64,000 nt of DNA, taken from assembly GCA_964035575.1 (NCBI GenBank), contig OZ037917.1, positions 558,001 to 622,000 on the forward strand, in the 5' to 3' direction. Source of the DNA: Rhynchopus sp. YZ270_cl-10 (taxonomy: Eukaryota > Euglenozoa > Diplonemea > Diplonemida > Diplonemidae). Shown in pieces: positions 8,068 through 19,310 of the stretch (its first letter is position 1; each line of letters begins with the position of its first letter). The notes beneath the pieces were generated by a model that was given only the letters and a program-made list of their open reading frames with translations, made no database searches and was not told where the DNA came from. Both the position numbers and the translations under genes were made by a program.

Positions 8068-9762
8068 CTACTGCTTCTTGCACGACTTCCACCACCTGTT
8101 GCCCACACACGTCAACCCAGATGCACAACACGACTCTTTCCCCATGCATGCACGCCATTCGCGCAGCCTGTACCTGCACTGCGGTGGCGGTGGTGGTGGC
8201 CGTGTCCTGGGTGCAGGTCCAGGTCCAGGTGCAGGTCCAGGTGCAGTGGGTGCACCACCCCCAAGCACACGGCACGGCTTCCCGCGACGTGAACATGAAG
8301 GCATGCACTTTGCGTAACGTGAGTTCACCTCGAAGCAGGTGGTGCCCGACTCGCAGCAGTCTGGCGAGGAGCGGCAGCTGCCCCACATCTGCACTGACCG
8401 TCTGCAAGTCGACGGTGACGGTGGTGCTGTGCGAGGTGCTGGTGTTCTCACAGGTGGGCTCGCTGTCCTGGGTGGGCTGCGAGTCCTTGGCGGGCTTGGT
8501 GTGCGCACAGGTGGGCTCGGGGGACTGCGTGTCCTTGGCGGGCTTGGTGTACGTCTCGGGGGGCTCGCCGTTCTCGGGGGGCTGCGTGTCCTTGGCGGGC
8601 TTGGGGGAGGTGTGCGCACAGGTGGGGTCGGGGGAGGCGGGCTCGAAGTTCTCGGAGGAGTGGGTGTCCTGGAGGGTGGTGGCGGGCTTGCAGTGCCCAC
8701 CACATCGCCCTTAACACGCACACTGACACGGCACTCAGAGGCAGGGCCGTCGGATGCGGTGAAGGTTGCAGCCAGGACAAACGTGCGTCCTGCATCGTTG
8801 CGTGTTGGTGTGTAGCGCAGGGCTGCGGAGCCAGTGTAGGTGATGGTTGTCCCGGAGCGTGTCACGAACTGTGTGTCGGGTGCGTTTGTGTTTGGGTACG
8901 TGACACGCATGGAACGCGATGCGGTGTAGAGTGCGTTGAAGTCGACACTGAAGTCCTCACCCACAGGGATCACGATTGTGGTGCTCTCGCTCTGTGAGGC
9001 AATGCAGCGGGGTGCAGTGAACCGTGTCGAGCATTTGTTGTACATGAACTCAATCCCAGCCACGTCGCCTGCACTCAGCGCGTTGCGCTGGCCAATTGGC
9101 TGTGGCGAGATGATTGTTGGCTGACGTCCGATTCTGAAGAAGTTGGATCCATAGTGCATGATCGACCCGTAGTCGTACTTGCCCAGGTCACGTCCACTCG
9201 CGCTGTTCTTTCTGAAGTTGTTCTGCAAGCCTTCCTGCACCTGCGAGAGGTCGACAGTAACGTAGTTATCCCTGTCTTTGCGCGACTGCTCGTGCGAAAG
9301 ACCCAGAGAGTGGCCGATCTCGTGAATCGTCGATCCTGCTGAGCACCCACTGGCAAGGTTGACACTGTTGACACCTGCGGAGCGAGCACCGATGGGCGAA
9401 CTGCACCCATTTCCATTTTGGAAACGGATGTACGGACGCGGGCACGACGATTCAGAGGAACAGCGGTTGAAACGGAAGCACGTCTTCGACTCCCAATCCC
9501 GCACCGCGCTTGGAATACGTGAATCAGAAGAGCTGAGTGACGATGCAATAAAGTAGTTCACAGGCTCCCCCACAGGGAACAGCGACGACTCACGTGACAG
9601 CGGTGTGGCCCCAAGCACATCCCCAGCACGGTCAGTCCCAACGGGCACCTGGATGTCACCTTCGACAAGGCTGAAGTCGTAATCCCAGTCGGGACGTCCA
9701 CCATTCGCAGACACAGCAGCACACATGCTCAGGACTACCAAGGGTGATGTCTGCCACGACAT
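8068..9762 (-). CDS. Secreted astacin metalloprotease, A type, copy A2 (564 aa)
   Basis: This is the first complete A copy. The M12A protease keeps H147/E148/H151/H157 and Y204, but its propeptide and catalytic domain differ from B/C at many positions, for example residues 41-60, 121-145, 166-190 and 205-209. The Ig-like domain is nearly identical to that of B. A ~100-residue linker of RTPSPP/RTRSPP repeats follows (about 352-452), then a CBM1-like module 453-497 (W460 three residues before a Cys, C-E-S-G-T-T-C, Y483), a G-P-A-P repeat, and the terminal module 529-561, ending C-K-K-Q rather than the C-R-R of B and C. Residue 351 is Lys. It is intronless. The changed catalytic face suggests a different cleavage preference from B/C (inference). 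Confidence 0.92.
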   Translation of the reverse strand: MSWQTSPLVVLSMCAAVSANGGRPDWDYDFSLVEGDIQVPVGTDRAGDVLGATPLSRESSLFPVGEPVNYFIASSLSSSDSRIPSAVRDWESKTCFRFNRCSSESSCPRPYIRFQNGNGCSSPIGARSAGVNSVNLASGCSAGSTIHEIGHSLGLSHEQSRKDRDNYVTVDLSQVQEGLQNNFRKNSASGRDLGKYDYGSIMHYGSNFFRIGRQPTIISPQPIGQRNALSAGDVAGIEFMYNKCSTRFTAPRCIASQSESTTIVIPVGEDFSVDFNALYTASRSMRVTYPNTNAPDTQFVTRSGTTITYTGSAALRYTPTRNDAGRTFVLAATFTASDGPASECRVSVRVKGDVVGTASPPPPSRTPTPPRTSSPPPPTPPVRTPPPSPPRTRSPPRTASPPRRTPSPPRTRSPPSPPVRTPSPPRTRSPPRTASPPVRTPAPRTAPPSPSTCRRSVQMWGSCRSSPDCCESGTTCFEVNSRYAKCMPSCSRRGKPCRVLGGGAPTAPGPAPGPGPAPRTRPPPPPPQCRYRLREWRACMGKESCCASGLTCVGNRWWKSCKKQ

Positions 9763-11115
9763 CCTGCGATGACTGTTCTTGTGTATGTGTATGTGGAATC
9801 TGGTGTGTGAAAATGTGTGGGTGCGAATTTGTTGGAACACTAAAATAAACTCTGAAAAAACAGGGGCTTGGAGGGTGGCAGGGTTATGGGTGATGATGTA
9901 AACGTGGAAGGGGCGGTGCACCCGGAAAAGCAGGGGATAAAGCGAGGAGCAAAACGGCACAATTTTTGTGTGGATACCAGTTTCCACACAACACCTTCTC
10001 CCTACCGAGATGAGCAATGCAGGAAGGGAATCATGAAGGTGGTGCATATAACGAAACTCACTTCAAACAAGAAACGGTTACCAGATGAACTAAAGCCTCT
10101 CGTGCTGAGTCATCTGATCGAAAAATATAGACAAGCAACGCTGTGGGCGTGCAAGAATAATACAAAATAAGAGGTGAATGATAAACATGTCATCGTGCAT
10201 TCCTATCGTTCAAAAATGCGAAGCTCAAAGTGCAACATACGCGATGCGGACACTTTGGTTCTCTGCAACAACAACAACAACAAAAACAACATCCACCTGA
10301 TTTCACCCCCTAAAAAAAACCCGGCCTTTGGACATATCCGGCCATTTCCGGCCCTTTTCGGACCTATCCGCGCCTGATCGAAAAATATAGACAAGCACCA
10401 CAGTGGGCGCGCAAGAATAATATAAAGTAATAGGTGAATGATAAATATGCCATCGTGCATTACGATCGTTCAAAAATGCGAAGCTCAAAGTGCAACATAC
10501 GCGATATGAGGTCACTTTGGTTCTCCACAACAACAACAACAACAATAACAACAACAACATTAAGAAACGCTGATAAAAAACCCCACATCAACACTGAATA
10601 GACGAAAAGACGCAGGTAGTCAGTCGAGAACAATAATTCATCACCCAACCACAGCGATCCAGAGGTCATATCATGTGTTGTTGTGGCTACCACTGGCAGG
10701 GCCAGCGTCATATAAAGCAAACAAAGAGAAAGGGGAAAACAGGAAATAAAGATAATTAGGTAATATTGAGGAATTGGCGAAGTTATGAAAGAGAAGATGG
10801 TGTTGACTGATCCGGCTTTGCACAGCCTTGCAACCGATTATATATTCGGCAAATTGATGCATGATGCAGCACAGAAAAGCAGTGGTGTTAAAATCAGAGG
10901 ACAATCATAAAACACAAGACTCGCCAGAAACTCGCAAAACAGCAAAGTGTGATGGCATCGTTGTGCAAATAAATTGAGTTGGATGCGGTTGATGAATTGT
11001 AAGAACACTCCAAAGACGACGTTGGCTCGTTCTCTATTTTTTTCAGGTGTTCGAGTATCTTTTTTCACAAAAAAAATCTCAAACACAACATAAGAACACA
11101 CTGCAGGACAGCGTC

Positions 11116-12855
11116 CTACCTGCGGCACGACTTCCACCATCTGTTGCCCACACAGCTCAGTCCCCATGAACAACACGACTCACGCCCCATGCACGAACTG
11201 TACTCACGAAGCCTGTACCTGCACTGTGGTGGCGGTGGTGGTGGCCGTGTCCTGGGTGCAGGTGCAGGTCCAGTGGGTGCACCACCCCCAAGCACACGGC
11301 ACGACTTCCCGCGACGTTGCGAACACGAAGGCATGCACTCTGCGTAACGTGAAGTCACCTCGAAGCAGGTGGTGCCCGACTCGCAGCAGTCTGGCGAGAA
11401 GAGGCAGCTGCCCCACTTTTGCACTGGCCATCTGCAACTCGACGGTGATGGTGGTGCTGTGCGAGGTGCTGGTGTTCTCACAGGTGGGCTCGCTGTCCTG
11501 GGTGCAGGTCCAGGTGCAGTGGGTGCACCACCCCCAAGCACACGGCACGACTTCCCGCGACGTGGCGAACACGAAGGCATGCACTCTGCGTAACGTGAAG
11601 TCACCTCGAAGCAAGTGGTACCCGACACGCAGCAGTCTGGTGAGAAGCGGCAGCTGCCCCACTTTTGCACTGGCCATCTGCAACTCGACGGTGACGGAGC
11701 AGGGCGTGGTGGTCGTGTCCACACTGGCGGAGGTGGGCTCGATGTCCTGGGTGGGCTGCGTGTCCTTGGCGGGCTCGGTGGGCTCGGGCCGCCTCCACCG
11801 CCCTCAACACGCACATTGACACGGCACTCAGAAGCAGGGCCGTCGGATGCGGTGAAGGTTGCAGCCAGGACAAACGTGCGTCCTGCATCGTTGCGTGTTG
11901 GTGTGTAGCGCAGGGCTGCGTAGCCTGTGTCGGTGATGGTTGTCCCGGAGCGTGTCACGAACTGTGTGTCGGGTGCGTTTGTGTTTGGGTACGTGACACG
12001 CATGGAACGCGATGCGGTGTAGAGTGCGTTGAAGTCGACACTGAAGTCCTCACCCACAGGGATCACGAGTGTGGTGCTCTCGCTCTGTGAGGCAATGCAG
12101 CGGGGTGCAGTGAACCGTGTCGAGCATTTGTTGTACATGAACTCAATCCCAGCCACGTCGCCTGCACTCAGCCCGCTGCGCTGGCCAATTGGCTGTGGCG
12201 AGATGATTGTTGGCTGACGTCCGATTCTGAAGCCGTTCGGTCCATAGTGCATGATCGACCCGTAGTCGTACTTGCCCAGGTCACGTCCACTCGCACGGTT
12301 CTTATCGAAGTTGTGCTCCATCCCACGTGTCACCTGCGAAAGATCAACCCTGACGAACTCGTCTCTGTCCTTGCGCGACTGCTCGTGCGAAAGACCCAGA
12401 GAGTGGCCGATCTCGTGAATCGTCGCACCCACGCCACACCCATTCGCAATGCTGACACTGTTGACACCGGTACCACGTCTCCCCACAGGTGAACTGCACC
12501 CATTTCCATTTTGGAAACGGATGTACGGACGCGGACACGACGAGTCAGAGGAACACTGGTTGAAACGGAAGCACGTCTTCGACTCCCAATCCCGCACTGC
12601 ACTTGCCACACGTGAATCAGAGGACCTGAGTGGCGACGCAATGTAATAGTTCACAGCCTCCCCCACAGGGAACAGCTGCGACGCACGTGACAGCGGTGTG
12701 GCCCCAAGCACGTTCCCAGCACGGTCAGTCTCAATGGGCACCTGGATGTCACCTTCGACAATGCTGAAGTCGTAATCCCAGTCGGGACGTCCACCATTCG
12801 CAGACACAGCAGCACACATGCTCAGAACTACCAAGGGTGATGTCTGCCACGACAT
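11116..12855 (-). CDS. Astacin metalloprotease, B type, copy B2
   Basis: The 579-aa protein is identical to B1, as are the leader and 3' flank. It is the second B gene of the array, lying between A2 (left) and C2 (right), all co-oriented. Confidence 0.92.
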   Translation of the reverse strand: MSWQTSPLVVLSMCAAVSANGGRPDWDYDFSIVEGDIQVPIETDRAGNVLGATPLSRASQLFPVGEAVNYYIASPLRSSDSRVASAVRDWESKTCFRFNQCSSDSSCPRPYIRFQNGNGCSSPVGRRGTGVNSVSIANGCGVGATIHEIGHSLGLSHEQSRKDRDEFVRVDLSQVTRGMEHNFDKNRASGRDLGKYDYGSIMHYGPNGFRIGRQPTIISPQPIGQRSGLSAGDVAGIEFMYNKCSTRFTAPRCIASQSESTTLVIPVGEDFSVDFNALYTASRSMRVTYPNTNAPDTQFVTRSGTTITDTGYAALRYTPTRNDAGRTFVLAATFTASDGPASECRVNVRVEGGGGGPSPPSPPRTRSPPRTSSPPPPVWTRPPRPAPSPSSCRWPVQKWGSCRFSPDCCVSGTTCFEVTSRYAECMPSCSPRRGKSCRVLGGGAPTAPGPAPRTASPPVRTPAPRTAPPSPSSCRWPVQKWGSCLFSPDCCESGTTCFEVTSRYAECMPSCSQRRGKSCRVLGGGAPTGPAPAPRTRPPPPPPQCRYRLREYSSCMGRESCCSWGLSCVGNRWWKSCRR

Positions 12856-13949
12856 CCTGCGATGACTGTTCTTGTGTATGTGTATGTGGAATCTGGTGTG
12901 TGAAAATGTGTGGGTGCGAATTTGTTGGAACACTAAAATAAACTCTGAAAAAACAGGGGCTTGGAGGGTGGCAGGGTTATGGGTGATGATGTAAACGTGG
13001 AAGGGGCGGTGCACCCGGAAAAGCAGGGGATAAAGCGAGGAGCAAAACGGCACAATTTTTGTGTGGATAACAGTTTCCACACAACACCTTCTCCCCACCG
13101 AGATGAGCAATGCAGGAAGGGAATCATGAAGGTGGTGCATATAACGAAACTCACTTCAAACAAGAAACGGTTACCAGATGAACTAAAGCCTCTCGTGCTG
13201 AGGTCATCTGATCGAACAATATAGACAAGCAACGCTGTGGGCGTGCAAGAATAATACGAAATAAGAGGTGAATGATAAACATGCCATCGTGCATTCCTAT
13301 CGTTCAAAAATGCGAAGCTCAAAGTGCAACATACGCGATGCGGACACTTTGGTTCTCCGCAACAACAACAACAACAACAACATTAAGAAACGCTGATAAA
13401 AAACCCCACATCAACACTGAATAGACGAAAAGACGAAAAGACGCAGGTGGTCAGTCGAGAACAATAATTCATCACCCAACCACAGCGATCCAGAGGTCAT
13501 ATCATGTGTTGTTGTGGCTACAACCGGCAGGGCCAGTGTTCTATAAAGCAAAGAAAGAGAAAGGGGCAACGGGACATGAAGAGAATTAGGTAATATTGAG
13601 GAATTGGCGAAGTTATGAAAGAGAAGATGGTGTTGACTGATCCGGCTTTGCACAGCCCTGCAACCGATTATATATTCGGCAAATTGATGCATGATGCAGC
13701 ACAGAAAAGCAGTGGTGTTAAAATCAGAGGACACTCATAAAACACAAGACTCGCCAGAAACTCGCAAAACAGTAAAGTGCGATGGCATCGTTGTGCAAAT
13801 AAAATGAGTTGGATGCGGTTGATGAATTGTAAGAACACCCCAAAGACGACGTTGGCTCGTTCTCTATTTTTTTCAGGTGTTCGAGTATCTTTTTTCACAA
13901 AAGAAAAAAACCTCAAACACAACATAAGAACACGCTGCAGGACAGCGTC

Positions 13950-15512
13950 CTACCTGCGGCACGACTTCCACCACCTGTTGCCTACACACGTCAACCCAGA
14001 TGCACAACACGACTCTTTCCCCATGCATGCACGGTACTCACGCAGCCTGTACCTGCACTGCGGTGGCGGTGGTGGTGGCCGTGTCCTGGGTGCAGGTCCA
14101 GGTCCAGTGGGTGCACCACCCCCAAGCACACGGCACGACTTCCCGCGACGTGGCGAACATGAAGGCATGCACTTTGCGTAACGTGAGTTCACCTCGAAGC
14201 AAGTGGTGCCCGACTCGCAGCAGTCTGGCGAGGAGCGGCAGCTGCCCCACATCTGCACTGGCCAGCCTCTGCAACTCGACGGTGACGGAGCAGGGCGTGG
14301 TGGCCGTGTCCACACAGGTGGAGGTGGGCTCGATGTCCTGGGTGGGCTGCGTGTCCTTGGCGGGCTTGGTGTACGTCTCGGGGGGCTCGGGGGGCTGCGT
14401 GTCCTTGGTGGGCTTGGCGGGCTCGGTGGGCTTGGTGGGCTCGGGCCGCCTCCACCGCCCTCAACACGCACATTGACACGGCACTCAGAAGCAGGGCCGT
14501 CGGATGCGGTGAAGGTTGCAGCCAGGACAAACGTGCGTCCTGCATCGTTGCGTGTTGGTGTGTAGCGCAGGGCTGCGTAGCCTGTGTCGGTGATGGTTGT
14601 CCCGGAGCGTGTCACGAACTGTGTGTCGGGTGCGTTTGTGTTTGGGTACGTGACACGCATGGAACGCGATGCGGTGTAGAGTGCGTTGAAGTCGACACTG
14701 AAGGCTTCACCCACAGGGATCACGAGTGTGGTGCTCTCGCTCTGTGAGGCAATGCAGCGGGGTGCAGTGAACCGTGTCGAGCATTTGTTGTACATGAACT
14801 CAATCCCAGCCACGTCGCCTGCACTCAGCCCGCTGCGCTGGCCAATTGGCTGTGGCGAGATGATTGTTGGCTGACGTCCGATTCTGAAGCCGTTCGGTCC
14901 ATAGTGCATGATCGACCCGTAGTCGTACTTGCCCAGGTCACGTCCACTCGCACGGTTCTTGTCAAAGTTGTGCTCCATCCCCCGTTGCACCTGCGAAAGA
15001 TCAACCCTGACGAACTCGTCTCTGTCCTTGCGCGACTGCTCGTGCGAAAGACCCAGAGAGTGGCCGATCTCGTGAATCGTCGCACCCACGCCACACCCAT
15101 TCGCAATGCTGACACTGTTGACACCGGTACCACGTCTCCCCACAGGTGAACTGCACCCATTTCCATTTTGGAAACGGATGTACGGACGCGGACACGACGA
15201 GTCAGAGGAACACTGGTTGAAACGGAAGCACGTCTTCGACTCCCAATCCCGCACTGCACTTGCCACACGTGAATCAGAGGACCTGAGTGGCGACGCAATG
15301 TAATAGTTCACAGCCTCCCCCACAGGGAACAGCTGCGACGCACGTGACAGCGGTGTGGCCCCAAGCACGTTCCCAGCACGGTCAGTCTCAATGGGCACCT
15401 GGATGTCACCTTCGACAATGCTGAAGTCGTAATCCCAGTCGGGACGTCCACCATTCGCAGACACAGCAGCACACATGCTCAGGACTACCAAGGGTGATGT
15501 CTGCCACGACAT
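13950..15512 (-). CDS. Astacin metalloprotease, C type, copy C2 (T176Q variant)
   Basis: This 520-aa protein differs from C1 by T176Q, close after the zinc motif. The neighbouring bases also differ (four to five changes in about 40 bp), so this is a short divergent tract rather than one mutation. A synonymous change near + strand 14532 is unique to this copy. Gln at this position also occurs in A genes, but with a different codon. Confidence 0.92.
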   Translation of the reverse strand: MSWQTSPLVVLSMCAAVSANGGRPDWDYDFSIVEGDIQVPIETDRAGNVLGATPLSRASQLFPVGEAVNYYIASPLRSSDSRVASAVRDWESKTCFRFNQCSSDSSCPRPYIRFQNGNGCSSPVGRRGTGVNSVSIANGCGVGATIHEIGHSLGLSHEQSRKDRDEFVRVDLSQVQRGMEHNFDKNRASGRDLGKYDYGSIMHYGPNGFRIGRQPTIISPQPIGQRSGLSAGDVAGIEFMYNKCSTRFTAPRCIASQSESTTLVIPVGEAFSVDFNALYTASRSMRVTYPNTNAPDTQFVTRSGTTITDTGYAALRYTPTRNDAGRTFVLAATFTASDGPASECRVNVRVEGGGGGPSPPSPPSPPSPPRTRSPPSPPRRTPSPPRTRSPPRTSSPPPPVWTRPPRPAPSPSSCRGWPVQMWGSCRSSPDCCESGTTCFEVNSRYAKCMPSCSPRRGKSCRVLGGGAPTGPGPAPRTRPPPPPPQCRYRLREYRACMGKESCCASGLTCVGNRWWKSCRR

Positions 15513-16262
15513 CCTGCGATGACTGTTCTATATGTGTATGTGGAATCTGGTGTGTGAAGATGTGTGGGCGCGACTTTTTTGGAGATGTGGATGCACACTA
15601 AAATTGAGAGCCAGAGGAGGAGGTGTGGGGTTCAATTTATAAGTACGAACGTCACAAGTAACAGTGTTACTTGAAATATTTGAAAGCAGCAAGAGAAAAT
15701 GGCGGGAAAGTGATAGACAAAGCACAGGTGAGTGCAAAAGGGTAATAGAATACGGAGGAGACAGTGCAACATACGCGCATGCAGGCACTTCCGTTCTCCA
15801 CACCAACAACATCACGAAACGCTGATAAAAAAACTACAAACCAACACTGTCAAGACAGAAGACCTGTCGTGGTCGGTAGAGAACAACGGTTCTTCACCCA
15901 ACCACGGCGATCTAGAGGTCATATCATGTGTTGTTGTGGCTACAACCGGCAGGGCCAGTGTTCTATAAAGCAAAGAAAGAGAAAGGGGCAAACAGGAAAT
16001 AAAGAGAATCCTGTAATGAAGAAGAGAACAGGGTGCTGGGTTATATTCTATATCCGTGCAACAAGGGGTCCGTTAGGAAAATTAGTGGTGATAAAAGAGA
16101 AGTTGAATGTGCAAATAAAACAAGACTGGATACAGGATCCGCAAACAGTAAAGCGCGGACAGTTCCGTGGCAGGTTGAGCAATGAATTGGATCTTTGCCT
16201 CATAATTGAGGCAGCCACAGATCAGATCTGAAAATGACGCCGCAAATGAGACAGAGGCGGGT

Positions 16263-17957
16263 CTACTGCTTCTTGCACGACTTCCACCACCTGTTGCCCA
16301 CACACGTCAACCCAGATGCACAACACGACTCTTTCCCCATGCATGCACGCCATTCGCGCAGCCTGTACCTGCACTGCGGTGGCGGTGGTGGTGGCCGTGT
16401 CCTGGGTGCAGGTCCAGGTCCAGGTGCAGGTCCAGGTGCAGTGGGTGCACCACCCCCAAGCACACGGCACGGCTTCCCGCGACGTGAACATGAAGGCATG
16501 CACTTTGCGTAACGTGAGTTCACCTCGAAGCAGGTGGTGCCCGACTCGCAGCAGTCTGGCGAGGAGCGGCAGCTGCCCCACATCTGCACTGACCGTCTGC
16601 AAGTCGACGGTGACGGTGGTGCTGTGCGAGGTGCTGGTGTTCTCACAGGTGGGCTCGCTGTCCTGGGTGGGCTGCGAGTCCTTGGCGGGCTTGGTGTGCG
16701 CACAGGTGGGCTCGGGGGACTGCGTGTCCTTGGCGGGCTTGGTGTACGTCTCGGGGGGCTCGCCGTTCTCGGGGGGCTGCGTGTCCTTGGCGGGCTTGGG
16801 GGAGGTGTGCGCACAGGTGGGGTCGGGGGAGGCGGGCTCGAAGTTCTCGGAGGAGTGGGTGTCCTGGAGGGTGGTGGCGGGCTTGCAGTGCCCACCACAT
16901 CGCCCTTAACACGCACACTGACACGGCACTCAGAGGCAGGGCCGTCGGATGCGGTGAAGGTTGCAGCCAGGACAAACGTGCGTCCTGCATCGTTGCGTGT
17001 TGGTGTGTAGCGCAGGGCTGCGGAGCCAGTGTAGGTGATGGTTGTCCCGGAGCGTGTCACGAACTGTGTGTCGGGTGCGTTTGTGTTTGGGTACGTGACA
17101 CGCATGGAACGCGATGCGGTGTAGAGTGCGTTGAAGTCGACACTGAAGTCCTCACCCACAGGGATCACGATTGTGGTGCTCTCGCTCTGTGAGGCAATGC
17201 AGCGGGGTGCAGTGAACCGTGTCGAGCATTTGTTGTACATGAACTCAATCCCAGCCACGTCGCCTGCACTCAGCGCGTTGCGCTGGCCAATTGGCTGTGG
17301 CGAGATGATTGTTGGCTGACGTCCGATTCTGAAGAAGTTGGATCCATAGTGCATGATCGACCCGTAGTCGTACTTGCCCAGGTCACGTCCACTCGCGCTG
17401 TTCTTTCTGAAGTTGTTCTGCAAGCCTTCCTGCACCTGCGAGAGGTCGACAGTAACGTAGTTATCCCTGTCTTTGCGCGACTGCTCGTGCGAAAGACCCA
17501 GAGAGTGGCCGATCTCGTGAATCGTCGATCCTGCTGAGCACCCACTGGCAAGGTTGACACTGTTGACACCTGCGGAGCGAGCACCGATGGGCGAACTGCA
17601 CCCATTTCCATTTTGGAAACGGATGTACGGACGCGGGCACGACGATTCAGAGGAACAGCGGTTGAAACGGAAGCACGTCTTCGACTCCCAATCCCGCACC
17701 GCGCTTGGAATACGTGAATCAGAAGAGCTGAGTGACGATGCAATAAAGTAGTTCACAGGCTCCCCCACAGGGAACAGCGACGACTCACGTGACAGCGGTG
17801 TGGCCCCAAGCACATCCCCAGCACGGTCAGTCCCAACGGGCACCTGGATGTCACCTTCGACAAGGCTGAAGTCGTAATCCCAGTCGGGACGTCCACCATT
17901 CGCAGACACAGCAGCACACATGCTCAGGACTACCAAGGGTGATGTCTGCCACGACAT
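16263..17957 (-). CDS. Astacin metalloprotease, A type, copy A3
   Basis: The 564-aa protein is identical to A2, with Lys at residue 351. A1, A2 and A3 share this base and A4 to A7 do not, which places a change between the third and fourth units. Confidence 0.92.
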   Translation of the reverse strand: MSWQTSPLVVLSMCAAVSANGGRPDWDYDFSLVEGDIQVPVGTDRAGDVLGATPLSRESSLFPVGEPVNYFIASSLSSSDSRIPSAVRDWESKTCFRFNRCSSESSCPRPYIRFQNGNGCSSPIGARSAGVNSVNLASGCSAGSTIHEIGHSLGLSHEQSRKDRDNYVTVDLSQVQEGLQNNFRKNSASGRDLGKYDYGSIMHYGSNFFRIGRQPTIISPQPIGQRNALSAGDVAGIEFMYNKCSTRFTAPRCIASQSESTTIVIPVGEDFSVDFNALYTASRSMRVTYPNTNAPDTQFVTRSGTTITYTGSAALRYTPTRNDAGRTFVLAATFTASDGPASECRVSVRVKGDVVGTASPPPPSRTPTPPRTSSPPPPTPPVRTPPPSPPRTRSPPRTASPPRRTPSPPRTRSPPSPPVRTPSPPRTRSPPRTASPPVRTPAPRTAPPSPSTCRRSVQMWGSCRSSPDCCESGTTCFEVNSRYAKCMPSCSRRGKPCRVLGGGAPTAPGPAPGPGPAPRTRPPPPPPQCRYRLREWRACMGKESCCASGLTCVGNRWWKSCKKQ

Positions 17958-19310
17958 CCTGCGATGACTGTTCTTGTGTATGTGTATGTGGAATCTGGTG
18001 TGTGAAAATGTGTGGGTGCGAATTTGTTGGAACACTAAAATAAACTCTGAAAAAACAGGGGCTTGGAGGGTGGCAGGGTTATGGGTGATGATGTAAACGT
18101 GGAAGGGGCGGTGCACCCGGAAAAGCAGGGGATAAAGCGAGGAGCAAAACGGCACAATTTTTGTGTGGATACCAGTTTCCACACAACACCTTCTCCCTAC
18201 CGAGATGAGCAATGCAGGAAGGGAATCATGAAGGTGGTGCATATAACGAAACTCACTTCAAACAAGAAACGGTTACCAGATGAACTAAAGCCTCTCGTGC
18301 TGAGTCATCTGATCGAAAAATATAGACAAGCAACGCTGTGGGCGTGCAAGAATAATACAAAATAAGAGGTGAATGATAAACATGTCATCGTGCATTCCTA
18401 TCGTTCAAAAATGCGAAGCTCAAAGTGCAACATACGCGATGCGGACACTTTGGTTCTCTGCAACAACAACAACAACAAAAACAACATCCACCTGATTTCA
18501 CCCCCTAAAAAAAACCCGGCCTTTGGACATATCCGGCCATTTCCGGCCCTTTTCGGACCTATCCGCGCCTGATCGAAAAATATAGACAAGCACCACAGTG
18601 GGCGCGCAAGAATAATATAAAGTAATAGGTGAATGATAAATATGCCATCGTGCATTACGATCGTTCAAAAATGCGAAGCTCAAAGTGCAACATACGCGAT
18701 ATGAGGTCACTTTGGTTCTCCACAACAACAACAACAACAATAACAACAACAACATTAAGAAACGCTGATAAAAAACCCCACATCAACACTGAATAGACGA
18801 AAAGACGCAGGTAGTCAGTCGAGAACAATAATTCATCACCCAACCACAGCGATCCAGAGGTCATATCATGTGTTGTTGTGGCTACCACTGGCAGGGCCAG
18901 CGTCATATAAAGCAAACAAAGAGAAAGGGGAAAACAGGAAATAAAGATAATTAGGTAATATTGAGGAATTGGCGAAGTTATGAAAGAGAAGATGGTGTTG
19001 ACTGATCCGGCTTTGCACAGCCTTGCAACCGATTATATATTCGGCAAATTGATGCATGATGCAGCACAGAAAAGCAGTGGTGTTAAAATCAGAGGACAAT
19101 CATAAAACACAAGACTCGCCAGAAACTCGCAAAACAGCAAAGTGTGATGGCATCGTTGTGCAAATAAATTGAGTTGGATGCGGTTGATGAATTGTAAGAA
19201 CACTCCAAAGACGACGTTGGCTCGTTCTCTATTTTTTTCAGGTGTTCGAGTATCTTTTTTCACAAAAAAAATCTCAAACACAACATAAGAACACACTGCA
19301 GGACAGCGTC

